NCBI RefSeq assembly: GCF_000526515.1
Contig: NZ_JAGF01000001.1
Coordinates: forward strand, 3,906,001-3,970,000
DNA: 64,000 nt
Source: Cellulomonas sp. KRMCY2
GTDB taxonomy: Bacteria; Actinomycetota; Actinomycetes; Actinomycetales; Cellulomonadaceae
Direction of reading: 5' to 3'
The notes beneath the pieces are model-generated. The model saw only the letters and a program-made list of their open reading frames with translations. It made no database searches and was not told the origin of the DNA. Numbering within the stretch: position 1 is the first letter of the stretch; every line of letters starts with the position of its first letter. The position numbers and the translations under genes are program-made. Positions 1-9,785 of this stretch are shown in pieces.

Positions 1-1
1 C

Positions 2-3000
2 GGCAAGTCGGTCGTGCCGATGTTCAACATCTTCACCCACGTGCCGATCCCGACACGTCTGCGCGGACTGATCGTGGACGACATCAACTTCTCCACCGAC
101 CCGCGCTCGACGCTCTACGGCGAGAAGCAGGGTGTCCCGTTCGCACCCGTCGGCATCTACGACTTCACCAACCGCCTCGTGCAGACGGTCGAGTCCGACT
201 TCAACGGCATGTACGACGTGCTCCTGCCGTCGACCAACCACATCAGCTGCCCGACGCCCTCCGGCGTCTGCGCCAACATGTACCGGTTCGTCGGCAACGA
301 CCCGGGGATACCCGGGCGGCTCAACCCGAACTTCAACCCCCGGTACCGCACGATCTCGACCGAGTTCGAAGCCCTCCCCGGCCTCATCATCCCCACCGAC
401 CTCGCTCCGACCCAGGTCGGCGTGACCATCGCCTCCCCGACGACGGGCATCACGAACGCCATCGCCTGCTACGTCGACCAGGCCGCACCTCAGCTGTTCG
501 CCGTCTCCCAGCCGTACGTGAACGGGAGTGGATCGTTCACCGTCGCCGGCCTCGGCTTCGGCCCGACCCAGGGCACCGGGAACGTCACCCTCGACGGCAC
601 AGCCCTGCCCACCACCGCATGGAGCGACGCGACGATCACCGTGACGGTCCCGCCCGGCACCCCGGTCGGTCCGCACCAGCTCCGGATCACGGCCGCGAAC
701 GGAATGGCCACGGTCAACGGCCTCACGTTCCACGTGCTCGGCACCGGGTATGCGCCCACCGTGCGCGAGGTCGGTCCCGGCAGGACGTTCGCGACGATCC
801 AGGCCGCGCTCGACGCCGCATTCACCGCCGCCGAGAACGACCTCGTCGTCGTCTACCCGGGTACCCCCGACCTGGTCAACCCGCGGAACAACCCGCGCGG
901 TGCCTACTACGAGAACCTCATCGTCGCCTCGCCCGTCAAGCTCCAGGGCGTCGGCCCCGGCGGCTTCCAGGGGACCACGTTCGTCCCCGGTTCGATCATC
1001 GACGCGAGCGCCTTCGGTGGTGACACCGCCCTGGCCGCCGACTGGTACACGAAGATCGGCACCCTGACCTGGGACGGCAACCAGACCGTCAACGACGGTG
1101 CGGGGATCTACGTCCTCGCCTCGGAGAACGCGACGACGGACGCCGGCCGGGCACGTCAGTTCACCAGCGCCTACCCGGCCGCCATCGACGGCTTCGACAT
1201 CCGCGGAGGTGTCGAGCAGGGCTTCCCCGGGAACATCAACGACCTCACCGGCGCCCCGACCGGCCTGCCGCCGAACATCACCACGCAAGGCGGCGCGATC
1301 TTCGCCAACGCGTACGTCCGTCACCTGCGGATCACCAACAACGTCGTGCAGAACAACGGCAGCGGCTACGGGACGATCCGCATCGGCACCCCCGACCTGG
1401 CCTCGCCGGACACGAACCAGCACAACGAGAGCGTCCGGATCACCGACAACCGCATCATCGCCAACGCGGGCACGAACCTCGCCGGCGGGATCGGGATCTA
1501 CGCCGGCTCGGACGGCTACGAGGTCGCCCGCAACGACATCTGCGGCAACTTCTCGGTCGAGTACGGCGGCGGTCTGAGCGTCTACGGTCTGAGCCCGAAC
1601 GGCGCGATCCACCACAACCGCATCTACCTCAACCAGTCCAACGACGAGGGCGGCGGCATCATGATCGCGGGTGAGCTGCCTGCGACACCTGGTGCCCTCT
1701 CGCCCGGCTCCGGCCCGGTGGACATCTACGCCAACCAGATCCAGTCCAACCTGGCCAACGACGACGGCGGCGGGCTGCGCTTCCTGATGGCCGGCAACTT
1801 CCCGATGAACGTCTACAACAACATGATCGTCGACAACGTCTCGACCCACGAGGGCGGCGGCATCGGCCTCAACGACGCGCCGGACGTGCGGGTGTTCAAC
1901 AACACGATCATGAAGAACCTGACGACGGCCACGGCGCTGACCTCCAACGGCCAGCCGGCACCTGCCGGGCTGTCGACGTCGGTGAACAGCGACCAGCTGC
2001 AGGCCACGCTGCCGGGCGGATCGGCGCTCTTCAGCAACCCGAGTCTCTTCAACAACATCTTCTGGGACAACCGCGCCGGCACGCGGGCGGGCACCACTGT
2101 CACAGGCCTCGGCCTGGTCGGCGATGCGGCCCCGATCGAGCTGTGGGACCTCGGCGTCGCCGGCGGGACCGGGGTGCTCGCACCGACCAGCTCGGTCGTC
2201 CAGCAGGACGCCGGGACCCACCCGTACACGACCAGCCCCACCAACAGCTCCGCGGACCCGGCGGTCGTCGCCTCCTACGACGTGTCCGTCTCCTTCGCCA
2301 CCTGGCGGCAGAACCCCGCCTTCGTCGACGCGACGCTCGTCACCCTCGACGCGCCGCCGAACCTCCTCGGCAACTACCACCTGCCGTCCGGGTCACCCGC
2401 GATCAACCTCGGTGCCGCGACGTCCGGCGGAGTCACCGCACCCGCCACCGACATCGACGACCAAGGACGTCCCGCGGGCGGCGGCTTCGACAGCGGCGCC
2501 GACGAGTTCGGCGCGGTGGCACCCGCGCCGGCCTCGGACCTGTACGTCTCGACGCTCGGCAGCACCAACCCGCCCGGCGTGACCGGCACCGCCGACGACG
2601 CCGACATCTACCGATGGAACGGTTCCGCCTTCAACCGCGCGATCGACCTGACGGCAGCGCCGTACAACGCACCGGCCGTGTCCAACACCGACGGGTTCTC
2701 CCGGGTCGACGACACCCACTTCTACGCCTCCTTCAGCGGCCTGACCGCCCTGGCCGGAGTCGGCCTCGTCCAGGACGAGGACGTCGTCTACTTCAACGGC
2801 ACGGCGTGGTCGATGTGGTTCGACGGCAGCGCGCACGGTGTGGGCGGCGCCATCGACCTCGGCGCGGTGAGCGTCGTCGGCAGCACGCTCTACTTCTCGA
2901 CGAACAACACCGCCGTGCCGCCAGGTGCGGGTGGCACCGGTGACAACGCGGACGTGTACCGGTGGAACGCCAGTGTCCCCGGCAACTCGTACACCCGGGT

Positions 3001-4033
3001 CGTGGATGCCAGCCAGCCGCCGTACAGCCTGCCCAACTCCGGCTCCGCCACGGGCTCGACCAACCCCAACGTCGACGGTCTCGTCTTCGTCGACCCGACG
3101 CACCTGTACGCGTCGTTCAGCAACCCGACCACGACAGTGCCGGGCCTCGGCGCGGTCCAGGACGAGGACGTCCTGTACTTCAACGGTGCGGCCTGGTCGG
3201 TGTTCTTCGACGGCACCGCGCACGGGCTCGGCACGTCCGGGAACCTGGACGTCGACGCGATCTCGTTCACGAGCGGTGCGCTCCCGCCGCCGCCGCTGCC
3301 GCCGTTCCAGCCGCTGTACTTCTCGACCGTCGGAGCGGGCACCGTTTCCGGAGTGGCCGGCCCGTTCGAAGGTGCCGACGTCTACTTCGGCACCGGCAGC
3401 AGCTACAGCCGACTCTTCGACGCCTCGGCCTCGGGGGTGGCGTTCAGCCCGCTGGTCAACGTCGACGGCTACGACCGGATCGACGACACCCACGCCTTCT
3501 TCTCCTTCGCTGACCTCACCCTTCTCTCCGGGCTCGGGTTCGTGCAGGACGAGGACGTCGTCTACTACAACGCCGGCACGTGGTCGCTCTACTTCGACGG
3601 GAGCGTCCACGGGATGGCAACGAGCGGCAACCTGGACCTCGATGCGATCAGTGTCGTCGGTGCCGTCAACGGAACCGGTGGAACGCTGTACTTCTCCACC
3701 CTGGGCAACACCAACCCACCCGGCACCGGCGGGACCGCGGACGATGCGGACATCTACGCCTGGAACGGCACCGTGTACAGCCGGGTGATCGATGCCAGCG
3801 CCGCGCCCTACAGCCTGCCCGGCGGCGCGAACGTCGACGGCTACGTCAGGACCGACGCCACCCATGGGTACTTCTCCTTCAGCTCCGCCAGCACCACGGT
3901 GCCCGGACTCGGGGCGGTCCAGGACGAGGACGTCGTCGGCTACAGCGCTGGTACGTGGTCGGTCTACTTCGACGGCACCACCCAGGGCCTCACCGCGGAC
4001 AACCAGGACCTGGACGCCTTCGATGTCCCGTGA
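2..4033 (+). CDS. Giant secreted right-handed beta-helix protein with four C-terminal DEDV modules (5' partial)
   Basis: The reading frame is open at the left edge, so the true start lies upstream; about 1,343 residues are visible. From the N-terminus I see a Cna-B/carboxypeptidase-regulatory-like stretch, an IPT/TIG-type Ig domain (about residues 160-245), and then a long parallel beta-helix of pectin-lyase type (about 250-830). The helix is rich in short turns such as NNVVQNNGSGYGTI and GGGI. Four tandem modules follow, starting near residues 841, 957, 1099 and 1223, each holding DDADIY-WNG, VPGLG, QDEDV and YFDG motifs. It has no LPXTG motif. It is first in a seven-gene run, 52 nt ahead of a multicopper oxidase, so it is probably an extracellular scaffold or surface protein of that system. 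The exact function is unknown. A polysaccharide-binding or lyase role is possible, but I see no catalytic motif. Confidence 0.75.
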   Translation, partial: GKSVVPMFNIFTHVPIPTRLRGLIVDDINFSTDPRSTLYGEKQGVPFAPVGIYDFTNRLVQTVESDFNGMYDVLLPSTNHISCPTPSGVCANMYRFVGNDPGIPGRLNPNFNPRYRTISTEFEALPGLIIPTDLAPTQVGVTIASPTTGITNAIACYVDQAAPQLFAVSQPYVNGSGSFTVAGLGFGPTQGTGNVTLDGTALPTTAWSDATITVTVPPGTPVGPHQLRITAANGMATVNGLTFHVLGTGYAPTVREVGPGRTFATIQAALDAAFTAAENDLVVVYPGTPDLVNPRNNPRGAYYENLIVASPVKLQGVGPGGFQGTTFVPGSIIDASAFGGDTALAADWYTKIGTLTWDGNQTVNDGAGIYVLASENATTDAGRARQFTSAYPAAIDGFDIRGGVEQGFPGNINDLTGAPTGLPPNITTQGGAIFANAYVRHLRITNNVVQNNGSGYGTIRIGTPDLASPDTNQHNESVRITDNRIIANAGTNLAGGIGIYAGSDGYEVARNDICGNFSVEYGGGLSVYGLSPNGAIHHNRIYLNQSNDEGGGIMIAGELPATPGALSPGSGPVDIYANQIQSNLANDDGGGLRFLMAGNFPMNVYNNMIVDNVSTHEGGGIGLNDAPDVRVFNNTIMKNLTTATALTSNGQPAPAGLSTSVNSDQLQATLPGGSALFSNPSLFNNIFWDNRAGTRAGTTVTGLGLVGDAAPIELWDLGVAGGTGVLAPTSSVVQQDAGTHPYTTSPTNSSADPAVVASYDVSVSFATWRQNPAFVDATLVTLDAPPNLLGNYHLPSGSPAINLGAATSGGVTAPATDIDDQGRPAGGGFDSGADEFGAVAPAPASDLYVSTLGSTNPPGVTGTADDADIYRWNGSAFNRAIDLTAAPYNAPAVSNTDGFSRVDDTHFYASFSGLTALAGVGLVQDEDVVYFNGTAWSMWFDGSAHGVGGAIDLGAVSVVGSTLYFSTNNTAVPPGAGGTGDNADVYRWNASVPGNSYTRVVDASQPPYSLPNSGSATGSTNPNVDGLVFVDPTHLYASFSNPTTTVPGLGAVQDEDVLYFNGAAWSVFFDGTAHGLGTSGNLDVDAISFTSGALPPPPLPPFQPLYFSTVGAGTVSGVAGPFEGADVYFGTGSSYSRLFDASASGVAFSPLVNVDGYDRIDDTHAFFSFADLTLLSGLGFVQDEDVVYYNAGTWSLYFDGSVHGMATSGNLDLDAISVVGAVNGTGGTLYFSTLGNTNPPGTGGTADDADIYAWNGTVYSRVIDASAAPYSLPGGANVDGYVRTDATHGYFSFSSASTTVPGLGAVQDEDVVGYSAGTWSVYFDGTTQGLTADNQDLDAFDVP
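2536..4030 (+). repeat. Four tandem copies of a ~115-residue coding module
   Basis: In-frame units begin at about 2536, 2884, 3313 and 3682. Each encodes an LYFST start, a DDADIY-WNG segment, a VDGY-R-D-TH segment, and then VPGLG, QDEDV-YY, GTWS-YFDG and a closing DLDAI/DAFD. The third unit is the most diverged. The fourth is very close to the units ending the genes at 6760 and 12148. The Trp/Tyr/Asp-rich pattern suggests beta-propeller-like or calcium-binding beta repeats, but this is inference. Confidence 0.75.
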
Positions 4034-4085
4034 CCAGCGACTCCGCCCAGCCACTTCCACGGACGCACTCAAGGGAGACCCCGCC

Positions 4086-5402
4086 ATGAACGAACGGGCA
4101 GGACTCGACCGCCGTCAGTTCCTCAAGGTCGCCGGTGGTGTGGTGGCCGTCGCCGGGAGCGTCGCCTGGGCCGGCCGGGTGCTCGAGCCGGTGCCCGCCC
4201 TCGCGGCAACGGGTGCACCCGACCTCTACCTGGGCGGCACGGACGGGTGGATGTACCTGCCGCCGACGCCGGCGATCGCACCGTTCCATCCCGACGTCCT
4301 CGCGCCGTCCCCCCTGACGACCTACATCTTCGGGTTCCGCAACCTGACCGGGATGGACGACACCCAGAGGGCCAACCAGAAGAACAAGGCACAGCACTCG
4401 GCTCCGTTGTTCTGGGTGAACCAGTTCGACCCTGCGCATCCCGTCGACTTCACGGTGGCGGTCACCAACCTCGGCCTCGCACTGCGACCCGACCTGTTCG
4501 ACGCGCACACGCTGCACTGGCACGGGTTCCGCAACGTGATCCCGTTCTTCGACGGGGAGCCGTCCGGCTCGGTCGCCGTGCGGAGCGGGCGTGAGTTCAC
4601 CTATGTGTACCGGCCACGCGAACCGGGCACCTACATGTACCACTGCCACGTCGAGGACACCGAGCACGTCCACATGGGCATGACCGGCCTGGTGTTCGTC
4701 CGGCCCTTGCAGGACGGGAACACCTCCCACTACCCCAGCGGCAGGTACCTCTACAACGACGGCGACGGCTCGACCGGGTTCGACCGGGAGTTCGCCATGT
4801 TCATGTCCGAGGTGTGGGCAGAAGCGCACTGGGCTGACGCGCACATCCAGCTCCCCGAGTGGAGCGACTACCGCGCCGACTTCAGTCTGCTCAACGGCCG
4901 GGTCTACCCCGACACCATCGCTCCCAACGGCTCGATCGACCCGTTCGGCCCGGTCCACGACGCCGGCGGCGATCTCGTTCCGGTGCCCGGGTTCGAGCAG
5001 CTGAAGTACCAGCCGCACTCGTCGCTCGTGAACTGCAACGCCGGCGAACGCGTGGCCCTGCGGTTCTCCAACCTCGGTTTCCGCGAGCAGGCCATGACCA
5101 TCGCCGGCATCCGCATGCGGGTGGTCGGCCGGGACGCCACCCTGATGCGCGGACGCGACGGCACCGACACCTCCTACGAGACCGACACGCTCAACATCGG
5201 GCCGGGCGAGAGCTACGACGTCGTGTTCACGGCACCGGCCCATCAGGGCCCCGGGGACTACGACACCTACATGCTCTACAACCGCAACTACACCCGGTCG
5301 AACAACCGGGCACCGGGCGGGTTCGGCGGCGCGGCCACCGAGATCCGCGTCTACCAGAGCGGTGTGACCGCGCAGGCGTATCCGAACGACTGGGGGGTCT
5401 GA
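4086..5402 (+). CDS. Tat-exported multicopper oxidase
   Basis: The product is 438 aa. The ATG is preceded by AAGGGAG (4071-4077) at 8 nt. The N-terminus has a twin-arginine signal, DRRQFLKVAGG, followed by a hydrophobic stretch, so the protein is probably exported folded with copper. Copper-ligand motifs are HTLHWHG (H141, H144, H146) and YHCHVEDTEHVHMGM (H186-C187-H188, H194, H196, M197). The C-terminal domain has cupredoxin-like sequence but lacks the usual HPxHxH and second HCH motifs. Laccase-like enzymes of this class oxidise metal ions or phenols with oxygen; the substrate here is unknown. The next gene starts 5 nt downstream and carries the motifs missing here, suggesting the two products act together. 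The call as a multicopper oxidase family member is firm; activity on its own is not. Confidence 0.85.
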   Translation: MNERAGLDRRQFLKVAGGVVAVAGSVAWAGRVLEPVPALAATGAPDLYLGGTDGWMYLPPTPAIAPFHPDVLAPSPLTTYIFGFRNLTGMDDTQRANQKNKAQHSAPLFWVNQFDPAHPVDFTVAVTNLGLALRPDLFDAHTLHWHGFRNVIPFFDGEPSGSVAVRSGREFTYVYRPREPGTYMYHCHVEDTEHVHMGMTGLVFVRPLQDGNTSHYPSGRYLYNDGDGSTGFDREFAMFMSEVWAEAHWADAHIQLPEWSDYRADFSLLNGRVYPDTIAPNGSIDPFGPVHDAGGDLVPVPGFEQLKYQPHSSLVNCNAGERVALRFSNLGFREQAMTIAGIRMRVVGRDATLMRGRDGTDTSYETDTLNIGPGESYDVVFTAPAHQGPGDYDTYMLYNRNYTRSNNRAPGGFGGAATEIRVYQSGVTAQAYPNDWGV

Positions 5403-5407
5403 CCGCC

Positions 5408-6739
5408 ATGACCAGCGACAGCGGAGCCATGAAGATCTGGATGCCCAGGCGCGGCCGGCGCCGTGCGACGACGTTCGCCGCGCTCACGGTCGCCAGCGGC
5501 CTCGCGGCCCTGTCCGTCACACCGGCCGCGGCCGACGCACCTCCCCGGATCGGGATCGTCTGCACGACCGGGACGGCCGGCGTCGCGGACCACCCGGTCT
5601 TCGACCTGACGACCACGACGGGCTACATCAGCCTGCCCGACGGCAACACCGCCTTCATGTGGGGCTACTCGAGCGGCTTCGACTCGTTCCAGCACCCCGG
5701 CCCGGTGCTGTGCGTGAACGAGGGCGACACGGTCACGGTGATCCTGCACAACACGCTGCCCGAGGCCGCCTCGATCGTCTTCCCCGGCCAGGCGGACGTC
5801 CTGGCCGACGGCATCCCGGCGCAGCCGCAGCTCAACGGCAGCGGCGTGATCACCTCGCTGACCGACACGGCGCCGGCGAACGGCGGCACGGTCACCTACA
5901 GCTTCGTCGCCACCGACCCGGGCACGTACCTGTACGAGTCGGGCACCAACCCCGAGAAGCAGGTGCGGATGGGCCTGTTCGGGGCACTGATCGTGCGGCC
6001 GTCGATCGGCGCGGACCACGCGTACAACCGGCCGGACAGCCAGTTCACGCCGTCCGAGGAGTTCATGGTGCTGCTCTCGGAGATCGACCCCTACCAGCAC
6101 CAGGCGGTCGAGCAGGGCACGAGCTTCAACATGAACAACTACCACCCGCGCTACTGGCTGATCAACGGGCGAGGATTCCCCGACAGCATCGCGGACAACG
6201 GCGCCTCGTGGCTCCCGACCCAGCCCTACGGCTCACTCGCCTCGGTGTCCCCGTACGACGCCACCAGCCACCCGTACCCCGGCCTCGCCCGGTACCTCAA
6301 CGTCGGGACCGAGGACTTCCCCTTCCACCCGCACGGCAACAACGGCCTGGTGATCGGCCGGGACGGGCGGCCGCTCGAGGGCCCGACCGGCCAGGACCTC
6401 TCGTTCGAGAAGTTTGCGATCAACCTCGGTCCGGGACAGACGTGGGACGTCCTGTTCAAGTGGTACGACGCGGAAGGGTACGACCCGGTCACGAATCCCG
6501 TGCCGGTGACCGTGCCGAGCCTCACGAACCAGGAGGTCGGCGTCTTCTACAGCGGCAGCCCGTACCTGGGATCCACGCAGGCGATGCCCCCCGGCATCCA
6601 GACCCTGAACCAGTGCGGTGAGTACTACATCATCTCGCACAACCACGCCCTGTTCCAGCTCACCTCATGGGGCACGAACATGACCGGCCCGATCACGTAC
6701 ATGCGGATCAATCCTCCAACGCCCAACAACTGCGGCTAG
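5408..6739 (+). CDS. Secreted multicopper-oxidase-like cupredoxin protein with partial ligand set
   Basis: The product is 443 aa with a basic N-terminus and a Sec-type signal ending near AAADA. The first cupredoxin-like domain has lost the HxH pairs: where an oxidase would have YHSH it reads TYLYESG. The second half keeps FHPHG (H307, H309) and ends with C403 and SHNH (H411, H413), resembling the HPxH and late ligand motifs of multicopper oxidases. It sits 5 nt after the oxidase gene and 20 nt before another cupredoxin gene, so co-expression is very likely. It may be a partner subunit supplying ligands that the upstream protein lacks, or a copper carrier. An in-frame ATG at 5429 is an alternative start, but the SD-like G-run before 5408 fits better. 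Confidence 0.75.
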   Translation: MTSDSGAMKIWMPRRGRRRATTFAALTVASGLAALSVTPAAADAPPRIGIVCTTGTAGVADHPVFDLTTTTGYISLPDGNTAFMWGYSSGFDSFQHPGPVLCVNEGDTVTVILHNTLPEAASIVFPGQADVLADGIPAQPQLNGSGVITSLTDTAPANGGTVTYSFVATDPGTYLYESGTNPEKQVRMGLFGALIVRPSIGADHAYNRPDSQFTPSEEFMVLLSEIDPYQHQAVEQGTSFNMNNYHPRYWLINGRGFPDSIADNGASWLPTQPYGSLASVSPYDATSHPYPGLARYLNVGTEDFPFHPHGNNGLVIGRDGRPLEGPTGQDLSFEKFAINLGPGQTWDVLFKWYDAEGYDPVTNPVPVTVPSLTNQEVGVFYSGSPYLGSTQAMPPGIQTLNQCGEYYIISHNHALFQLTSWGTNMTGPITYMRINPPTPNNCG

Positions 6740-6759
6740 CACGAGAGGTGGGCGGAACG

Positions 6760-9720
6760 ATGACTCGAACCAGGACCCGGACCAACATGGCCTCGTCGAT
6801 CGTGGCCGGCGGAGCGCTGGTGCTGCTGGCGCTCGTGGCGCCGGCCGGACCCGCCGACGCGGCGACCGTACCGTTCGACCTGTACGCGGTCGCCGGGACG
6901 ACCTCGCTGCCGGCCGGTGGTCAGACTGTGACCGTCTGGGGCTACAGCACGACGGACACGCCCGTGGCCGCACCAGGTGGTCCGACGCTGGTCGTCGATC
7001 AGGGCGACACGGTCGAGATCACGCTGCACAACCAGCTGGCGGAGTCCACGGCTCTCCTCTTCCAGGGGCAGGCGATGGTCCCGGACCGAACCGGCGCGGC
7101 ACCGTCCGGGACGAAGGTCTACACCTTCACCGCTGACCGCCCCGGCACCTACCTCTACGAGGCCGGACTGGTGCCCAACGGTGAGCACCAGGTGGCGATG
7201 GGTCTGTACGGTGCCCTCGTCGTCCGCCCGGCGACGGCGGGACAGGCCTACGACGCCGCGACGACCGCGTTCGACGACGAGGCCGTCCTGGTCCTCAGCG
7301 AGATCGACCCGGCGCTGAACAACGCCGCCGACCCGGCGAGCTTCGACATGCGCAGGTACGCGCCGCGGTACTTCCTGGTCAACGGGAAGGCCTATCCGAA
7401 CACCGATGCCATCCCGACGGCAGCCGGCCGCACCGTCCTGCTGCGGTACGTCAACGCCGGCAACCAGTACCACTCCATGGCCGTGCTGGGCGCGCACCAG
7501 ACCGTGATCGCCCTCGACGGCAACCCACTGACCTTCTCGAGCCGGTACGTCGCCGAGACGTTCGGTCCGGGGCAGACGGCGGACGCACTGGTCACCGCCC
7601 CCGCCACGACGGGCGACGCGACGCTGCCCGTCTACGACGGCAGCCTCCTGCTGCACAACAGCACCCTGACCGGCTCCGGCGGCATGCTCACCTTCCTCGC
7701 GGTCACGGGCAGTGGCGGAGGAACGGATGGTGCCGGTCCGGTCGCCACCGACGTCGCCTTCGCCGCCGGCACGCTCACGGCCACCCTCGACGAGACCACA
7801 ACGGGCGGCGCCGTTGTCCAGGCCGCCGAGTACTACCTCGACTCGATGGCCGGGACCGCCACCGCGATGAGTGCAGCCGACGGAGCCTTCGACTCGCCGA
7901 GCGAGGACGTCACGCTCGCCGTGACCGCCCCCTCGGGGAACCACATCCTCTACGTGCGCGGCCAGGACGCACTCGGCACCTGGGGCACCGTCAGCTCGGT
8001 CCTGTTCGGCGGTGGCGACAGCAGCGGTCCGGCCACGACGTTCCCGACGCTGTCCCCCACACCGACGAACGGCTCGGCGGCCGTGACCCTGCACGCCACC
8101 GGGGACGACACCGCCACCGGCGGATCAGCGATCGCGGCAGCCGAGTACTTCGTCGACACCGTCGGCGCCGACGGCTCCGGCACCGCGATGACCGTCAACA
8201 CGCCCGCACCGACCGCCGACCTGAACGCCACGATCCCTGCGACGACGGTGAACGCGCTCGCCGAGGGCGCCCACACGATCGCGATGCACGCGCAGGATGC
8301 CGCAGGCAACTGGGGCCCGACGACCACGATCGGCCTCACGGTCGACAAGACCGGGCCGACAACCGGCGGGCTCTCCGCAGCACCCTCGCCGAACAACGGC
8401 ACGCTGGGCTACACCACGGCGACCCCGTCGGTACGCATCACTGCCACGACGCTGTCCGACGCTCTCGGCACCATCAGCGCGGCCGAAGCCTTCCTCGACA
8501 CGGTCGGTGCGAACGGCACGGGGATCCGGTTCAGCGCAGCCGACGGAACCTTCAACAGCGCGACGGAGGCCGGCTACGCCACGATCCCGTTGTCGACGGT
8601 GGTGCAGCTCGCCGATGGTGGGCACACGATCTTCGTGCACGCCAGGGATGCGGCGGGCAACTGGGGTCCGGTGGCCTCGGTGACGCTGGTCATCGACAAG
8701 GTCCGCCCGGCCCTCGGGGCGCTGTCCGTCACACCGAACCCGACCCAGGGCGCGACCACCGCGACCCTGAGCGCCACGGCCACCGACGCCGCCACGGCGA
8801 TCACCCGCGCCGAGTGGTTCACCGGCCCCGATCCCGGGATCGGTGCCGCGACCGCGATGACCATCACCGGCACCGGGCCCTACACCGCCACCTCGAACCC
8901 GATCGCCGTGGCCGGCTGGGCCGAGGGCACCTACACCCTGACCGTGCGAGCACGCGACGCGGCCGGCAACTGGAGCCCGACCGCCACCACCACCCTGACC
9001 GTGACCGCACCCGTGCACCTGTCCACCGTCGGCAACACCAACCCCCCCGGAGCCGGCGGCACCCCCGACGACGCCGACATCTACACCTGGAACGGGGCCA
9101 CCTACACCCGCCAGTTCGACGCCACGCTGGCCGGGCTCCCCGGCGGCGCGAACATCGACGGCTACGACCGCATCGACGACACCCACTTCTACCTGTCCTT
9201 CGCCGCCACCACCACCACCGTCCCGGGCCTGGGAACCGTCCAGGACGAAGACGTCGTCTACTACAACAACGGCACCTGGTCGACCTACTTCGACGGCACC
9301 GCCCACGGCCTGACCACCGCCAACCACGACCTCGACGCGATCAGCATCGCCGGGGCCGTCAACGGAACCGGCGGAACCCTGTACTTCTCCACCCTGGGCA
9401 ACACCAACCCACCCGGCCTCGGCGGGACCGCCGACGACGCCGACACCTACAGCTGGAACGGCACCACCTACACCCGCATCTGGGACGCCACCGCCAACGC
9501 CCTACCCGCCGCAGCCAACGTCGACGGCTACGTCCGCATCGACGCCGCCCACTTCTACCTGTCCTTCGCCGCCACCACCACCACCGTCCCGGGCCTAGGA
9601 GCCGTCCAAGACGAAGACATCACCTACTACAACAACGGCACCTGGTCGACCTACTTCAACGGCACCGCCCACGGCCTGACCACCGACACCCTCGACATCG
9701 ACGCCTTCGACACCCCCTGA
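6760..9720 (+). CDS. Secreted cupredoxin-domain protein with Ig-like repeats and two DEDV modules
   Basis: The product is 986 aa. The start ATG at 6760 follows GGCGGA at 6751-6756 and begins a basic Sec signal peptide ending near PADA. Residues 35-310 form two cupredoxin-like domains without canonical copper histidines; the best remnant is NQYHSM. Four Ig-like repeats follow, each closing with a DAAGNWGP-type strand (about residues 325-745). Two ~115-residue modules then start near residues 752 and 873. The protein probably sits outside the membrane as a structural or binding partner of the oxidases. Its last 1,020 nt are repeated, with no difference seen by eye, at the end of the subtilisin gene downstream. 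No enzyme activity can be claimed. Confidence 0.75.
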   Translation: MTRTRTRTNMASSIVAGGALVLLALVAPAGPADAATVPFDLYAVAGTTSLPAGGQTVTVWGYSTTDTPVAAPGGPTLVVDQGDTVEITLHNQLAESTALLFQGQAMVPDRTGAAPSGTKVYTFTADRPGTYLYEAGLVPNGEHQVAMGLYGALVVRPATAGQAYDAATTAFDDEAVLVLSEIDPALNNAADPASFDMRRYAPRYFLVNGKAYPNTDAIPTAAGRTVLLRYVNAGNQYHSMAVLGAHQTVIALDGNPLTFSSRYVAETFGPGQTADALVTAPATTGDATLPVYDGSLLLHNSTLTGSGGMLTFLAVTGSGGGTDGAGPVATDVAFAAGTLTATLDETTTGGAVVQAAEYYLDSMAGTATAMSAADGAFDSPSEDVTLAVTAPSGNHILYVRGQDALGTWGTVSSVLFGGGDSSGPATTFPTLSPTPTNGSAAVTLHATGDDTATGGSAIAAAEYFVDTVGADGSGTAMTVNTPAPTADLNATIPATTVNALAEGAHTIAMHAQDAAGNWGPTTTIGLTVDKTGPTTGGLSAAPSPNNGTLGYTTATPSVRITATTLSDALGTISAAEAFLDTVGANGTGIRFSAADGTFNSATEAGYATIPLSTVVQLADGGHTIFVHARDAAGNWGPVASVTLVIDKVRPALGALSVTPNPTQGATTATLSATATDAATAITRAEWFTGPDPGIGAATAMTITGTGPYTATSNPIAVAGWAEGTYTLTVRARDAAGNWSPTATTTLTVTAPVHLSTVGNTNPPGAGGTPDDADIYTWNGATYTRQFDATLAGLPGGANIDGYDRIDDTHFYLSFAATTTTVPGLGTVQDEDVVYYNNGTWSTYFDGTAHGLTTANHDLDAISIAGAVNGTGGTLYFSTLGNTNPPGLGGTADDADTYSWNGTTYTRIWDATANALPAAANVDGYVRIDAAHFYLSFAATTTTVPGLGAVQDEDITYYNNGTWSTYFNGTAHGLTTDTLDIDAFDTP
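8011..9720 (+). repeat. Long duplicated segment, copy 1 (with an extra 351-nt Ig module)
   Basis: 8011-8349 matches 13825-14163 with about five substitutions seen by eye. 8701-9720 matches 14164-15183 with none seen. The stretch 8350-8700 (117 codons, one Ig-like repeat) is present only here and is flanked by the shared bases CGACAAG at both module ends. This is direct-repeat DNA within coding sequence. Confidence 0.85.
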
Positions 9721-9785
9721 CCACACCCGCCCACCGGTCGGCAGCCCGCGCGCTGCCGACCGGCCGGCAGATCGGGAGCGATCCA

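Noticed and set aside
2393-4087. Long minus-strand frame (564 aa) opposite the beta-helix gene
   Set aside because: GC-rich shadow: composition dominated by Arg, Gly and Val, no SD, no domains.
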